Shown: positions 1 to 7,655, numbered from the stretch's first letter. The stretch: DNA of 15,548 bases from CAYMTN01 sp964393335 (GCA_964393335.1 CAYMTN010000127.1:1-15548); one strand, 5' to 3'. The notes: generated from the letters alone by a model not told the origin. Made by a program: numbers and translations.

Positions 1-92
1 GGTGTGATGCGCCGCGTCAACCGCCCGCGACGATTTGCAGCACCGCCTTGATGTATCCCAGCGTAGGCCATGCCCGCGTGCCAGGGCGCATC
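1..92 (-). pseudogene. Degenerate second copy of the uxuA 3' end (frameshifted fragment)
   Basis: This stretch repeats 93-186, which holds the last 25 codons of uxuA, its stop and 16 bases beyond. Read on the minus strand it begins D-A-P-W-H-A-G-M-A-Y-A like the real gene. It then loses two bases in a GCGC-like run (around 59-62), which shifts the frame. The remaining differences from the intact copy fall at third codon positions: Gly ggc/ggt, Lys aag/aaa, Gly gga/ggg, and possibly Leu ctg/ttg. No start or upstream part of a gene accompanies it, so it cannot be functional. The left edge coincides with the repeat boundary, so more copies could lie outside. It may be a remnant of a second allele or an assembly artefact. 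The repeat itself is plain in the sequence; its origin is open. Confidence 0.8.
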
Positions 93-186
93 GGTGTGAT
101 GCGCCGCGTCAACCACCCGCGACGATTTGCAGCACCGCTTTGATGTACCCCAACGCGTAGGCCATGCCCGCGTGCCAGGGCGCATC
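1..186. repeat. Two-unit tandem repeat of the uxuA 3' end (92 + 94 bp)
   Basis: Units 1-92 and 93-186 are head-to-tail and both begin with GGTGTGATGCGCCGCG. They differ by three clear substitutions plus a short tract with a 2-bp length difference. Unit 2 is the true end of uxuA and runs straight on into the gene at 187; unit 1 has lost the rest of the gene. Confidence 0.9.
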
Positions 187-1173
187 ACACGTCATCTGCG
201 GCGTATGATCGGGGATGATCACGCCGTCGAACCCGTTTTTATGCAGGATACGCACCACGCGAATCATGTCCACGTCGCCCTCATCGACGAACACTTCACG
301 GTACGACGGAACCTTGCCGCGCACGTTGCGGAAATGCACGTAGGCGATGGCGTCCTGCTGGCTGTACTGATCGACCACGTCATAGATGTTGCCCTCGGTC
401 ATTTCCGCCAGCGACCCGATGCAGAATTCGAGCGCGTTGGCCGGGCTTGGGTACCGATCGAGCAACTGCTGGTAATAGCGGGGCTGGTAGACCAGCCGCG
501 CGGTGCCGCGTAATGTCGGCATGGGCGGATCGTCGGGATGCAGGGCCAGCTTAACGTGGGCCTCCTCAGCCACCGGCAGCACTGCGTCCAGGAATCGTTC
601 CAGCCGGGACCAAAGCTGCTCGTGTGTGATCTCGCCAACGGTTCCGGGCGGCGCGTCGGGTTTGTAGATCATGTTCCAGACCATGCCGTTCGGGATCGGC
701 GTTTCCGCCGGGCCATCCGGCCCCAGGAAGCCAACCGACGTGGCCCCGCCGCGCGCGTACGGGCCTTCTACGTGGCCCCACACGCCCGCCATGCTGAAGT
801 TATAGCCCAGGACCGGAATCCCGACCTGGCCGAACGCGCGGATAATGTCCTTGATGGTCTCGATCTGCTGCTCGCTCTGCGGGCCATCGAGCAGCACGTC
901 GTGCCATTGCACGGGGTCCAGGTTTTCGACCGCCGCCAGTTCGAGTCCCTCGGCGTTGATCGCGGCCTTCAACGCGGCCAGGTGCTCCGGCTCCCAGATA
1001 TCCAGGCCGCGCCCGGCGAGTCCCCATCCTTCATCCTGAACGGACGGGATGCGCGGGCCAGCCGCGAAATAGTCCACCAGATGCGCGACAATATGCGTGG
1101 CTCCCGCCTGGCGGGCAAACCGGAAGTTCTCCGGCGTGAGCATGTGACGGTAAAGTCCGAGTCCAATTTTCAT
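109..1173 (-). CDS. uxuA: Mannonate dehydratase (D-mannonate to 2-keto-3-deoxygluconate)
   Basis: The 354-residue protein is full length for UxuA, a cytoplasmic TIM-barrel enzyme that dehydrates D-mannonate to 2-keto-3-deoxygluconate in hexuronate catabolism. The family's metal-ligand motifs are visible: H212 in HPDDPP, C251 in EFCIGS, H280 in VHFRNV, and D322 in PDHTP, spaced as in known Mn-dependent mannonate dehydratases. The start ATG at 1171-1173 has a Shine-Dalgarno AGGGAG 10 bases upstream (complement of 1184-1189). It begins 20 bp after the stop of the SDR gene and is the last gene of the minus-strand operon. Its final 25 codons are repeated at 1-92. The family assignment is firm. The substrate is supported by the neighbouring alpha-glucuronidase and SDR. 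Confidence 0.95.
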   Translation of the reverse strand: MKIGLGLYRHMLTPENFRFARQAGATHIVAHLVDYFAAGPRIPSVQDEGWGLAGRGLDIWEPEHLAALKAAINAEGLELAAVENLDPVQWHDVLLDGPQSEQQIETIKDIIRAFGQVGIPVLGYNFSMAGVWGHVEGPYARGGATSVGFLGPDGPAETPIPNGMVWNMIYKPDAPPGTVGEITHEQLWSRLERFLDAVLPVAEEAHVKLALHPDDPPMPTLRGTARLVYQPRYYQQLLDRYPSPANALEFCIGSLAEMTEGNIYDVVDQYSQQDAIAYVHFRNVRGKVPSYREVFVDEGDVDMIRVVRILHKNGFDGVIIPDHTPQMTCDAPWHAGMAYALGYIKAVLQIVAGG

Positions 1174-1193
1174 GCGGTGTGCGCTCCCTGGGC

Positions 1194-1949
1194 TTAGAAT
1201 CCGATCGACGCGCCGCCGTCAATCGGCAGCACGACCCCGGTAACAAACGACGCGGCGGGCGAACTCAAATACACGGCAGCCCAGCCCACGTCTTCCGGCT
1301 GGCCGAAGCGGTGCATGGGCGTGCGGGTGAGAATGCGCCGCCCGCGTTCCGGGTCCGAATCGACGGCGGTATGCATCATGTCCGATTCAATCCAGCCCGG
1401 CGCGATGGCGTTGGCCCGTATGCCGTACTCGGCCAGCTCGGCGGACAGCGTCACGACGATCCCGGTATAGGCTGACTTGGCCGCCGAATAGGCCACCACG
1501 TAGGGAATGCCAAACAGGGACGCCATCGACGCCATGAACAGGATGCTGCCGTGCCGCCGCTCCTTCATGAACGGGATAACCGCCCTGGACAGCGCAAACG
1601 CGCCTGTCAAGTGGGTATCCAGCACTGCCTGGAAATCTTCGACAGTGGTTTCTTCGACCGCCTTTTTGAGGTGGATGCCCGCGTTGTTGACCAGAATCGA
1701 AACCGGCCCGACCTGCTGCTCGATGCCGGCGATCAGCGCGTGACCCTCCTCGAAGTCGGTCACGTCGAACACCCGGTAAAACGCGTTCGGCCCCAGTTTT
1801 TCAACCGCCGAGTGCAGCGGCTCTTCGCGGCGACCGGCGATCACGACCCGCGCGCCGGATTCGACAAAACATGACGCGACCGCAAACCCTAACCCGGTGC
1901 CGCCGCCGGTGATCAATGCCAGTTCATCCTGCAACGAGAATCTGTTCAT
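1194..1949 (-). CDS. SDR-family oxidoreductase, probable fructuronate reductase (D-mannonate oxidoreductase)
   Basis: This is a classical short-chain dehydrogenase of 251 residues. It has the cofactor motif TGGGTGLG (residues 14-21), NNAG (88-91) and a catalytic triad S141-Y154-K158 within YSAAK. R40 after the second beta strand (AGRRE) suggests NADP(H) preference. The ATG at 1947-1949 is preferred over an upstream one giving 14 extra residues (1991) because AGGAAAGG lies just before it (complement of 1954-1961) and the SDR fold starts directly after it. Some bacteria, such as Bacillus-type uxu loci, use SDR proteins rather than the long-chain UxuB to reduce fructuronate to mannonate. Position directly before uxuA makes that the best guess. 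The gluconate 5-dehydrogenase group is the main alternative. Fold certain, substrate inferred. Confidence 0.85.
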   Translation of the reverse strand: MNRFSLQDELALITGGGTGLGFAVASCFVESGARVVIAGRREEPLHSAVEKLGPNAFYRVFDVTDFEEGHALIAGIEQQVGPVSILVNNAGIHLKKAVEETTVEDFQAVLDTHLTGAFALSRAVIPFMKERRHGSILFMASMASLFGIPYVVAYSAAKSAYTGIVVTLSAELAEYGIRANAIAPGWIESDMMHTAVDSDPERGRRILTRTPMHRFGQPEDVGWAAVYLSSPAASFVTGVVLPIDGGASIGF

Positions 1950-2010
1950 GGTCCCTTTCCTGGCGTCATGGTCGTGTGCGATGTGACACAACGGGTCGAA
2001 TCACGTGGTG

Positions 2011-3129
2011 TCAGGAAAGATTATAGCGGCAATGATCCCGGACTACAGCCATCAGCCAGCGCATGCGTCCCACCCCGGTGCCTGCCGCCAATGATCCCGC
2101 CGTCGCGATGACCAGGCGGCCCTGTTCGCCGGCTGTCTGGAAATCCGCCATCACTTTGGCGCGGATCGTGTCGGGCGATCCGTTGCGCAGCATGAAAGGC
2201 GGGATATGCCCCTCGATCACGGCATCCGGCATTTTTTCACGGATCAACGCGATGTCAACTTCCGGCCCGTAGTTGACGGCGTTGATCCCCAGCGCGTGCT
2301 GCGCGTCCAGGTGATGGCCCATCGCGCTGTCCGAGTGCTGGTAGCGGCGCGCAGGGGGCGGCGCGAAGGCGTCCAACACGCGCGCCAACACGGGCGCGCA
2401 GTATTCGTTGTACAGCCTGCGATTGAACAAGGCGCTGTTATCGTCCGTGATCCACCAGCCGGGCGTGGTATTCCCACTGAAGTGACGCAGCGCCCGGTTC
2501 AGCTCGATCATTTTCCGCGCCAGAATATCGCTGAAACGGTGCATGAGATCGGGGTAATCGATCATCCAGAAAACCGCCGTTTCCACTTCCAGCACAGACG
2601 TCATGATCGTGGCCGGTCCCCGGCTGCCCGTCCCCAGCGCCGGCAGCGTGTCGCCCCTGGTTTTACGCGTCTCCCACTCTCGCACGAACGCGTCGGGGAA
2701 GGCCCACGCGGCCACGTCGGTCGCTTCCGCCCGGTCGAGGATGCGGGCGAACTCCGCCGGGTCGTCGGTGGCCGGAGTTAACCAGGGCGTGCCGCCCTCG
2801 GTGTACGAAAAATAGCAGTCGAACAGGTTTTCGATGCGGTGCGGGTGGTGTTCCCAGCTATCTTCGTCAAAAAACGCTCTGCCGACATACTCGCGCGTGA
2901 CCGCGTTGGCCGCGCGGTGCTGATCGTCGCGGTACGCTTTGTCCTGGTAATAACGCAGCGTGGATTCCACGTCCAAAAACTCGAACAGCCAGTGATCGTC
3001 CGGCGAAAACTTGAGCGGGCAGCGCGGTTTGCGGGGAGTCAGGTCCCAACAGCGATCGTTTTCTTCCCAGAACGTCTCTACGTCCAGGTCGGCGGTCAGT
3101 TCGATGAAGTCCGGTTCGATGATCGGCAT
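2011..3129 (-). CDS. Uroporphyrinogen-decarboxylase-like (URO-D superfamily) protein of unknown substrate
   Basis: The 372-residue protein resembles the URO-D/corrinoid-methyltransferase superfamily. It has a WWITDDNSALFNRRLYNEY segment (about 225-243), then HSDS (265-268) ending a beta strand, then LGINAVNYGPEVD, and a closing ATAGSLAAGTGVG loop. Zinc-dependent methyltransferases of this fold (MtaA type) carry H-x-C here and a later Cys. This protein has H-S-D and no such Cys, so it is neither a normal methyltransferase nor a haem-pathway HemE. HSD-type relatives recur in sugar-catabolism clusters without a known reaction. The start is ATG 3127-3129, 2 bp after the upstream stop, implying coupled translation. 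An upstream GTG (3153) would overlap the neighbour. No clear Shine-Dalgarno was seen. No signal peptide or membrane segment is present. Confidence 0.7.
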   Translation of the reverse strand: MPIIEPDFIELTADLDVETFWEENDRCWDLTPRKPRCPLKFSPDDHWLFEFLDVESTLRYYQDKAYRDDQHRAANAVTREYVGRAFFDEDSWEHHPHRIENLFDCYFSYTEGGTPWLTPATDDPAEFARILDRAEATDVAAWAFPDAFVREWETRKTRGDTLPALGTGSRGPATIMTSVLEVETAVFWMIDYPDLMHRFSDILARKMIELNRALRHFSGNTTPGWWITDDNSALFNRRLYNEYCAPVLARVLDAFAPPPARRYQHSDSAMGHHLDAQHALGINAVNYGPEVDIALIREKMPDAVIEGHIPPFMLRNGSPDTIRAKVMADFQTAGEQGRLVIATAGSLAAGTGVGRMRWLMAVVRDHCRYNLS

Positions 3130-3131
3130 GG

Positions 3132-3983
3132 TTACGGCTGTGACTCGACGCACCCGACCTCGGCCATCACGCGCCGCAAGGCTTCGACGGCGATTGTCAT
3201 GTTCTCTTCGCCACTGAACCCGCCGCTGGGGCCTGCTATTTTCAGGTGCGGTTCCAACGAGAGGAAACCCTGATAACCCTGATCGAGCAGGTTTTGCAGC
3301 AGTTCACGGATCTGGCCGTCGCCATCCCCCGCCGGGCAGACGCTGCCATCACTCAGCCGGGCATCTTTGATGTGCACGTAAGCCGTCAGCGCGCCCAGCA
3401 TCGGCCAGCCGCGTTCCACGACATGATCCTCGCCGACCTGCACAAAATTGGCGGAGTCCCACAAGAATCGCAGATGCGGACTATCGACGCCGGCGACCAG
3501 CGCCCGGCAGCGCGCCAGCGTGTCGCCGACGATTCCCTTTTCGTTTTCGTGCAGCAGTTCGACCCCTGCGGCCCCGGCGCGTTCGGCCATGCGCGCCAGC
3601 CGTTCGACGGCGGCAGCGACGTGCTGGTCATAGTGCGCGTTGGTCGAGGTGTCCGGCGGATAAAACGAGAAGATGCGAACCCGGCGGCAGTCCAGCGCCG
3701 CGCCAATTTCGATGATGCGGTCCAGGTTCGCCAGTTCCTGCTCGATAGGAGCCACCAGCGGCGACTTGCCAAGCGGGCTGCCGATGCACGCGACCTGCAC
3801 GGCGTGGTCGGCGCAAAGCTGCCGCACCCGCTCGACGTCGTCATCGCTCAGGTTGAGCACGCCGGTGCCCCATGCCCCGCGCAGGTCCAGGCAGTGAATA
3901 TCCAGCCGGTTGAGGTGCGCGAGCTGCGTTTCCAGGTCGGCGGCGATCTCGTCGCCAAAGGCGCTCAGAGTAAAAGTAGCCAT
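3132..3983 (-). CDS. Sugar isomerase/epimerase family TIM-barrel protein (AP-endonuclease-2 fold)
   Basis: The 283-residue protein fits the xylose-isomerase-like/AP-endonuclease-2 barrel used by sugar isomerases, epimerases and some keto-glycoside-cleaving enzymes. The usual four metal ligands can be placed: E146 in LLHENEKG, D176 in LWDSANF, H204 in VHIKDA and E244 in LSLEPH. The ATG at 3981-3983 follows an AAAGGA stretch at a rather long 13-base spacing. It lies 100 bp after the Gfo/Idh gene and 2 bp before the URO-D-like gene. Pairing of this fold with a Gfo/Idh/MocA dehydrogenase is known in 3-keto-sugar chemistry. It could instead act as a uronate isomerase, since UxaC is absent here. 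Family confident, reaction unknown. Confidence 0.8.
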   Translation of the reverse strand: MATFTLSAFGDEIAADLETQLAHLNRLDIHCLDLRGAWGTGVLNLSDDDVERVRQLCADHAVQVACIGSPLGKSPLVAPIEQELANLDRIIEIGAALDCRRVRIFSFYPPDTSTNAHYDQHVAAAVERLARMAERAGAAGVELLHENEKGIVGDTLARCRALVAGVDSPHLRFLWDSANFVQVGEDHVVERGWPMLGALTAYVHIKDARLSDGSVCPAGDGDGQIRELLQNLLDQGYQGFLSLEPHLKIAGPSGGFSGEENMTIAVEALRRVMAEVGCVESQP

Positions 3984-4083
3984 GTGTTACGTCAGGTCCT
4001 TTCAAATCAAAGAAAATCATGGAGAAACGGGCAAAATTCCGCACAATCGGACCGGGTCAAGCGTTTTGGGTTACCCGCGCCCA

Positions 4084-5268
4084 TCAGCTAAATGATTGGC
4101 TGAAGTCGTCAGGCGTGTTGTCCGATTCCACAGCCGGTTTTGTGTAACGTGATGTCGCAACCAGTTCGAACAATCGTTTTTCGTACAGGTCTTCGTCGAT
4201 GGGCAGTTCAACCGTGCGACTTTCCAGGGCGGACAGCATGATCGCGTTCCCCAATGCGACCGAGTTGTACCCTTCCGGCGCGGGCGCGATCAGGGCGGTG
4301 CCCTGCCGGATCGCATCCGCGAAATTCGCGATGACGATGTCGTGTCCGGGTCCGCCGTGATGCTCGTAGGGAACGTCGTGGTCGGAGTATTCGACTTTTG
4401 CGAATCCCTGATTCGATTCGCGGAGCTGCTTGAACATCGAATACGCGTTGCGAGCAAAGGTCAGCCGGTCGTCTTCGAAGATCAACTTGCCGTTTTCGCC
4501 GACGATTTCCAGCCGGTTGGTGCCCGGCGACTCGGCAGTGGTCGTGATGAAATGGCCGATCATGCCGTCCGGGTGTTCGAAATAGGCGGTGACTTCGTCC
4601 TCGACTTCGATGTCGTGGTATTTGCCAAAGCTGGCAAAACCGGTGACCGCCTGCGGCATACCCACCAACCATTGGTACAGGTCGAGGTTATGCGGGCATT
4701 GGTTCAGCAAGACGCCGCCGCCTTCGCCGCGCCATGTGGCACGCCAGCCGCCGCTGTCGTAATAGTACTGCGTGCGGAACCAGTTGGTCACGATCCAGGT
4801 GGTGCGCACGAGTTGGCCTAATTCACCGCCAGTGATCATGTTTTTGATCTTCTGCCAGTAACCATACGTGCGCTGCATGAACATCGCGGCGAAAACAAGA
4901 TCGGGGTTGGTTTTCAGCGCCACTTCATAGGCGTCGATCATTTTGCGCGCGTCTTTGGCGTGGACCGCAATCGGTTTTTCCACCAGCACGTGGATGCCTT
5001 GCGTCAGCGCGTCGATCGTCATCTGGACGTGTTCGTAGTGCGGGGTGGCCACCACGATCCCGTCCAGCGCGGCGGACTTCAACAAATCCTGGTAGGTGTA
5101 ATAGGCGTCTGCGCCGTATTGCTGCGCGCTGGCATCGGCGCGGGCGCGGTCGATGTCGCACACGGCGGCCAATTCCACGCCCGGCAGCGCGTCGATGTAC
5201 GCGACGTGCGCCCGGCCAATGTTGCCGATACCGATCACCGCCAAACGAATCGTTCGCTGGTTTTCCAT
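4084..5268 (-). CDS. Gfo/Idh/MocA-family NAD(P)-dependent sugar oxidoreductase
   Basis: The 394-residue protein has an N-terminal Rossmann fold with GIGNIG (13-18), the acidic end of the second strand at D38 (AAVCDID), and EKP (97-99), the conserved substrate and cofactor lysine. A C-terminal alpha/beta domain contains GGGVLLNQCPHNLDLYQW (183-200), where H193 and D196 match the family's catalytic His/Asp positions. Such enzymes oxidise or reduce a sugar hydroxyl or keto group. The start at 5266-5268 has GGGAG about 11 bases upstream. It is the second gene of the operon, 98 bp after alpha-glucuronidase, so a glucuronate or methyl-glucuronate derivative is a plausible substrate. Nothing in the sequence fixes the substrate. 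No secretion signal is present. Confidence 0.87.
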   Translation of the reverse strand: MENQRTIRLAVIGIGNIGRAHVAYIDALPGVELAAVCDIDRARADASAQQYGADAYYTYQDLLKSAALDGIVVATPHYEHVQMTIDALTQGIHVLVEKPIAVHAKDARKMIDAYEVALKTNPDLVFAAMFMQRTYGYWQKIKNMITGGELGQLVRTTWIVTNWFRTQYYYDSGGWRATWRGEGGGVLLNQCPHNLDLYQWLVGMPQAVTGFASFGKYHDIEVEDEVTAYFEHPDGMIGHFITTTAESPGTNRLEIVGENGKLIFEDDRLTFARNAYSMFKQLRESNQGFAKVEYSDHDVPYEHHGGPGHDIVIANFADAIRQGTALIAPAPEGYNSVALGNAIMLSALESRTVELPIDEDLYEKRLFELVATSRYTKPAVESDNTPDDFSQSFS

Positions 5269-5290
5269 AATCTATTTATCTCCCTGGTGT

Positions 5291-5320
5291 CCGGCGGCAC
5301 ACGTTCATGCTGCCCGCCGG
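5291..5320. other. Intercistronic inverted repeat (7-bp GC stem, 16-nt loop)
   Basis: CCGGCGG at 5291-5297 and CCGCCGG at 5314-5320 are perfect inverted repeats between the alpha-glucuronidase stop and the Gfo/Idh start. There is no T-run on the minus-strand side, so it is not a standard intrinsic terminator. It could stabilise or partially attenuate the operon mRNA. Role inferred only. Confidence 0.4.
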
Positions 5321-5366
5321 TTTCACCTGCAAAATCCGACCCAAAACGGTATTTGCGAGCGACACG

Positions 5367-7514
5367 CTAACGACGGAAGCGCCGCTCCGTGATGCCCGGC
5401 ACGTAGTAATGCACCAGATTCTCGTAATACGCGAGCGTTTCGGCGGGCTGCTCGTACTCGGCGGGAATGGGCATCTTCGAAAAAGTCTGGAAGTACGACA
5501 GGCAGGCGTCACGCCACCAGCGCGCTTCTTTTTCCTGGACTGCGAGCAGCGCCCGCACGTGCTCAAAACGGGCCGCGTCCACGAAGTCCACGAGCGAATC
5601 CCAGGTGCGCTGCATCTGCCGCACCGACTCGACGCCGTGATTGTACTTATAGCAGAGTTCGTCCCACAACGTGCGCCCGGACTTCATCGTATAGCCCCAG
5701 GGCACGTGATGAAACCAGAGCAGCAAGTTTTCCGGGCAGGTGTCGCGGCTGGCGACCTGCTCCCGGTACGGCGAGTGGTACTGGCTCACGGCGTCACTTC
5801 CGCCGGGAGTGCGGTCAAACCCGACTCCCTGCGCGTCGGCGCGGTGATAGTAGGTCGAGGTCCAATCCGCGCGCCCGCCCTCGACCCAGGGACCGGGGCC
5901 GTAATGATGGCCGCGCGCCATGATGTGATGCAGGCCCAGCGGCGTCATGTAGTCCACGACGGCCTCACGCGAGGCGATCATCATGGCCCTGGCAGGCTCG
6001 ACAAACCGTCGATCGTTGGTGAACGTCATGCGCAGCCAGTCGTCGGCGATAGCCTCGGATGTGGCCCTGTGATCCCAGGCCAGCCGCCCAAAGGCGAACC
6101 AGTTGGCGGCGGCGAACGGGTGCCCGCACCACGTCTGCTCCGAGCCAATATTCGAGACGCCCGCCATGCTGGACTCGGCATGCCCGTCCAGGCTGCCATC
6201 GACCACCTTCGCCACCAGCGATCCCTGGCCCGCGCAGAAAGTATCGGCATCCAGGGTTTCTTTGAACAGGGGCGCGAGATACACGAGGTGCGTCGCGCAG
6301 CCCAGGTATTCCTGGGTAATCTGCACTTCGAGCGCCAGCGGCGTTTGGGGCATGGCACCAAACAGCGGGTGATACGGTTCGCGCGGCTGAAAATCGATCG
6401 GGCCATTCTTGACCTGTAAGAGCACGTTTTCCAGGAAGGTGCCGTCTTGCGGCACGAGGTCATTGTTGGCCTGTTTGGCGCGGTCTTCGGGGACGTCTGC
6501 ATCGTAGACAAACGCGCGCCAGATCACGATGCCCCCGTGCGGGGCCAGCGCGCTGCCCAACAGATTCGCGCCCTCGGCGTGGGACCGCCCGTAATCGTGC
6601 GGGCCGGGCTGCCCCTCAGAATTGGCCTTGACCACAAAACCGCCAAAATCGGGGACCAGGGCGTAGATTTCGGATGCTTTCGCCTTCCACCAGGCGACCA
6701 CGTCTGGCGCAAGAGGATCGGCTGTTTTCAGCCCGCCGATCTCGATCGGCGCGCTGAATCGCGCCGTGAGATACACACGGATGCCATAGGGCCGCAACAC
6801 GTCGGCCAGCGCCGCCACTTTGACCAGGTACTGCTGCGTCAGGATCAGCGCATTGGCGTTCACGTTCGTGAGCACGCTGCCGTTGATCCCCACCGACGCG
6901 TTGGCGCGCGCGTAATCCTTGTAGCGGGGGGACACGTAATCCGGCAGTTTGTGCCAGTCCCACAACGAGAACCCTGCGTACCCGCGCTCGATGGTACGGT
7001 CCAGGTTGTCCCAGTGATTGAGCATGCGGTGTTTGATCCGGGGGGCGCTGATGATACGCAGATCGTTCAGCGGCTTGTGTGTTTGCAGGTGCCGCAAAAA
7101 ATGAAACACGCCGTAGAGCACGCCCCGATCCGTATTGGCGGCGATCACGATGCAGTCTTTGTCATGGATCGGCGTACGGACGACCACAAAACCCTCGTCA
7201 CCCGCCTGATCAAGCTCGTCGTCGAGGCCAAGCTGCGCAATCGCGCGGCTGCTGTGCGACGTACCGGCCACCAGGGTGCCATCTTGCGCCACCCCCTCGA
7301 CCAGGACAGGCGGCGTTCCGAGCAGGTTTTCCCATGCCAGCGCGAGTTCCTCGCGTGCGGCGCGTAACGTCGGCGAGGTGGCGTCGATAACCGCCTGGGT
7401 GAGAGCCGCCTGATAGTCTGCCAGTACGCTCGCATCGGCGACCGGCCCGTAGCGCAGCCAGAGGCGATAACCATCCTCATTTTTCAACTTGCCGCTCGAA
7501 GTCTGACCAAGCAT
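5367..7514 (-). CDS. aguA: GH67 alpha-glucuronidase (cytoplasmic)
   Basis: The 715-residue protein has the usual GH67 length and layout: N-terminal beta domain (about 1-150), TIM barrel beginning near RMLNHWDNLDRTIERGYAG (163-181), and a helical C-terminal region. The general acid is E300 in VKANSEGQPGP. The catalytic-water pair D374 (GPIDFQ) and E402 (ITQEY) is separated by 28 residues, as in characterised GH67 enzymes (D365/E393). The enzyme removes (4-O-methyl)-D-glucuronate from the non-reducing end of short aldouronates. No signal peptide is present, so it works on imported oligosaccharides. The ATG at 7512-7514 has GGAG 7 bases upstream (complement of 7522-7525). It is the first gene of the minus-strand operon, divergent from the LacI regulator. 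Identification is very secure. Confidence 0.97.
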   Translation of the reverse strand: MLGQTSSGKLKNEDGYRLWLRYGPVADASVLADYQAALTQAVIDATSPTLRAAREELALAWENLLGTPPVLVEGVAQDGTLVAGTSHSSRAIAQLGLDDELDQAGDEGFVVVRTPIHDKDCIVIAANTDRGVLYGVFHFLRHLQTHKPLNDLRIISAPRIKHRMLNHWDNLDRTIERGYAGFSLWDWHKLPDYVSPRYKDYARANASVGINGSVLTNVNANALILTQQYLVKVAALADVLRPYGIRVYLTARFSAPIEIGGLKTADPLAPDVVAWWKAKASEIYALVPDFGGFVVKANSEGQPGPHDYGRSHAEGANLLGSALAPHGGIVIWRAFVYDADVPEDRAKQANNDLVPQDGTFLENVLLQVKNGPIDFQPREPYHPLFGAMPQTPLALEVQITQEYLGCATHLVYLAPLFKETLDADTFCAGQGSLVAKVVDGSLDGHAESSMAGVSNIGSEQTWCGHPFAAANWFAFGRLAWDHRATSEAIADDWLRMTFTNDRRFVEPARAMMIASREAVVDYMTPLGLHHIMARGHHYGPGPWVEGGRADWTSTYYHRADAQGVGFDRTPGGSDAVSQYHSPYREQVASRDTCPENLLLWFHHVPWGYTMKSGRTLWDELCYKYNHGVESVRQMQRTWDSLVDFVDAARFEHVRALLAVQEKEARWWRDACLSYFQTFSKMPIPAEYEQPAETLAYYENLVHYYVPGITERRFRR

Positions 7515-7615
7515 TTTTTCACTCCGTGATCGTACATGTTTCCGCCGCGCCCGGCTTGCTCGAATCGCCGGAATGCGCTATGGTTGAGTAGATAGAACAT
7601 AGGTGGCTATTGGTC

Positions 7616-7621
7616 TAGAAT
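7616..7621 (+). promoter_or_regulatory. Possible -10 element for the LacI-type regulator gene
   Basis: TAGAAT matches five of six bases of TATAAT and lies 66 bp before the regulator ATG. No good -35 hexamer sits at the right distance; the closest, TTGAGT at 7584-7589, is 26 bp away. The call is weak. Confidence 0.2.
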
Positions 7622-7644
7622 ACAGGTGAACGCCTGTTTTTTTT
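7622..7644 (+). terminator. Short hairpin followed by eight T's in the divergent control region
   Basis: ACAGG (7622-7626) pairs with CCTGT (7633-7637), with a possible sixth T-G pair, and is followed by a T-run at 7637-7644. On the plus strand this has the shape of a weak intrinsic terminator or attenuator just upstream of the regulator gene. On the minus strand the same run is an A-tract 123-130 bp upstream of the alpha-glucuronidase start, where it could bend DNA or act as an UP element. The stem is short, so termination would be inefficient. Confidence 0.35.
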
Positions 7645-7655
7645 CCAATGATATT

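Noticed and set aside
538..1197. Long plus-strand reading frame of 219 residues opposite uxuA
   Set aside because: It lies antisense to a clear UxuA with intact metal ligands; long opposite frames are expected in GC-rich genes, and its translation shows no recognisable domain.
2011..3129. Reading the URO-D-like gene as haem-pathway hemE
   Set aside because: Sugar-catabolism context, HSDS motif and lack of other tetrapyrrole genes argue against uroporphyrinogen decarboxylation.
4055..4068. GGTCAAGCGTTTTG upstream of the isomerase gene as a second LacI operator or a -35 box (TTGACC on the minus strand)
   Set aside because: It matches only about 8 of 12 positions of the palindrome at 7656, is not itself a good palindrome, and no -10 element stands at the right distance from TTGACC.
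5307..6419. 370-residue plus-strand frame opposite the GH67 gene
   Set aside because: Antisense shadow of a secure GH67 coding region; no domain pattern and no ribosome site.
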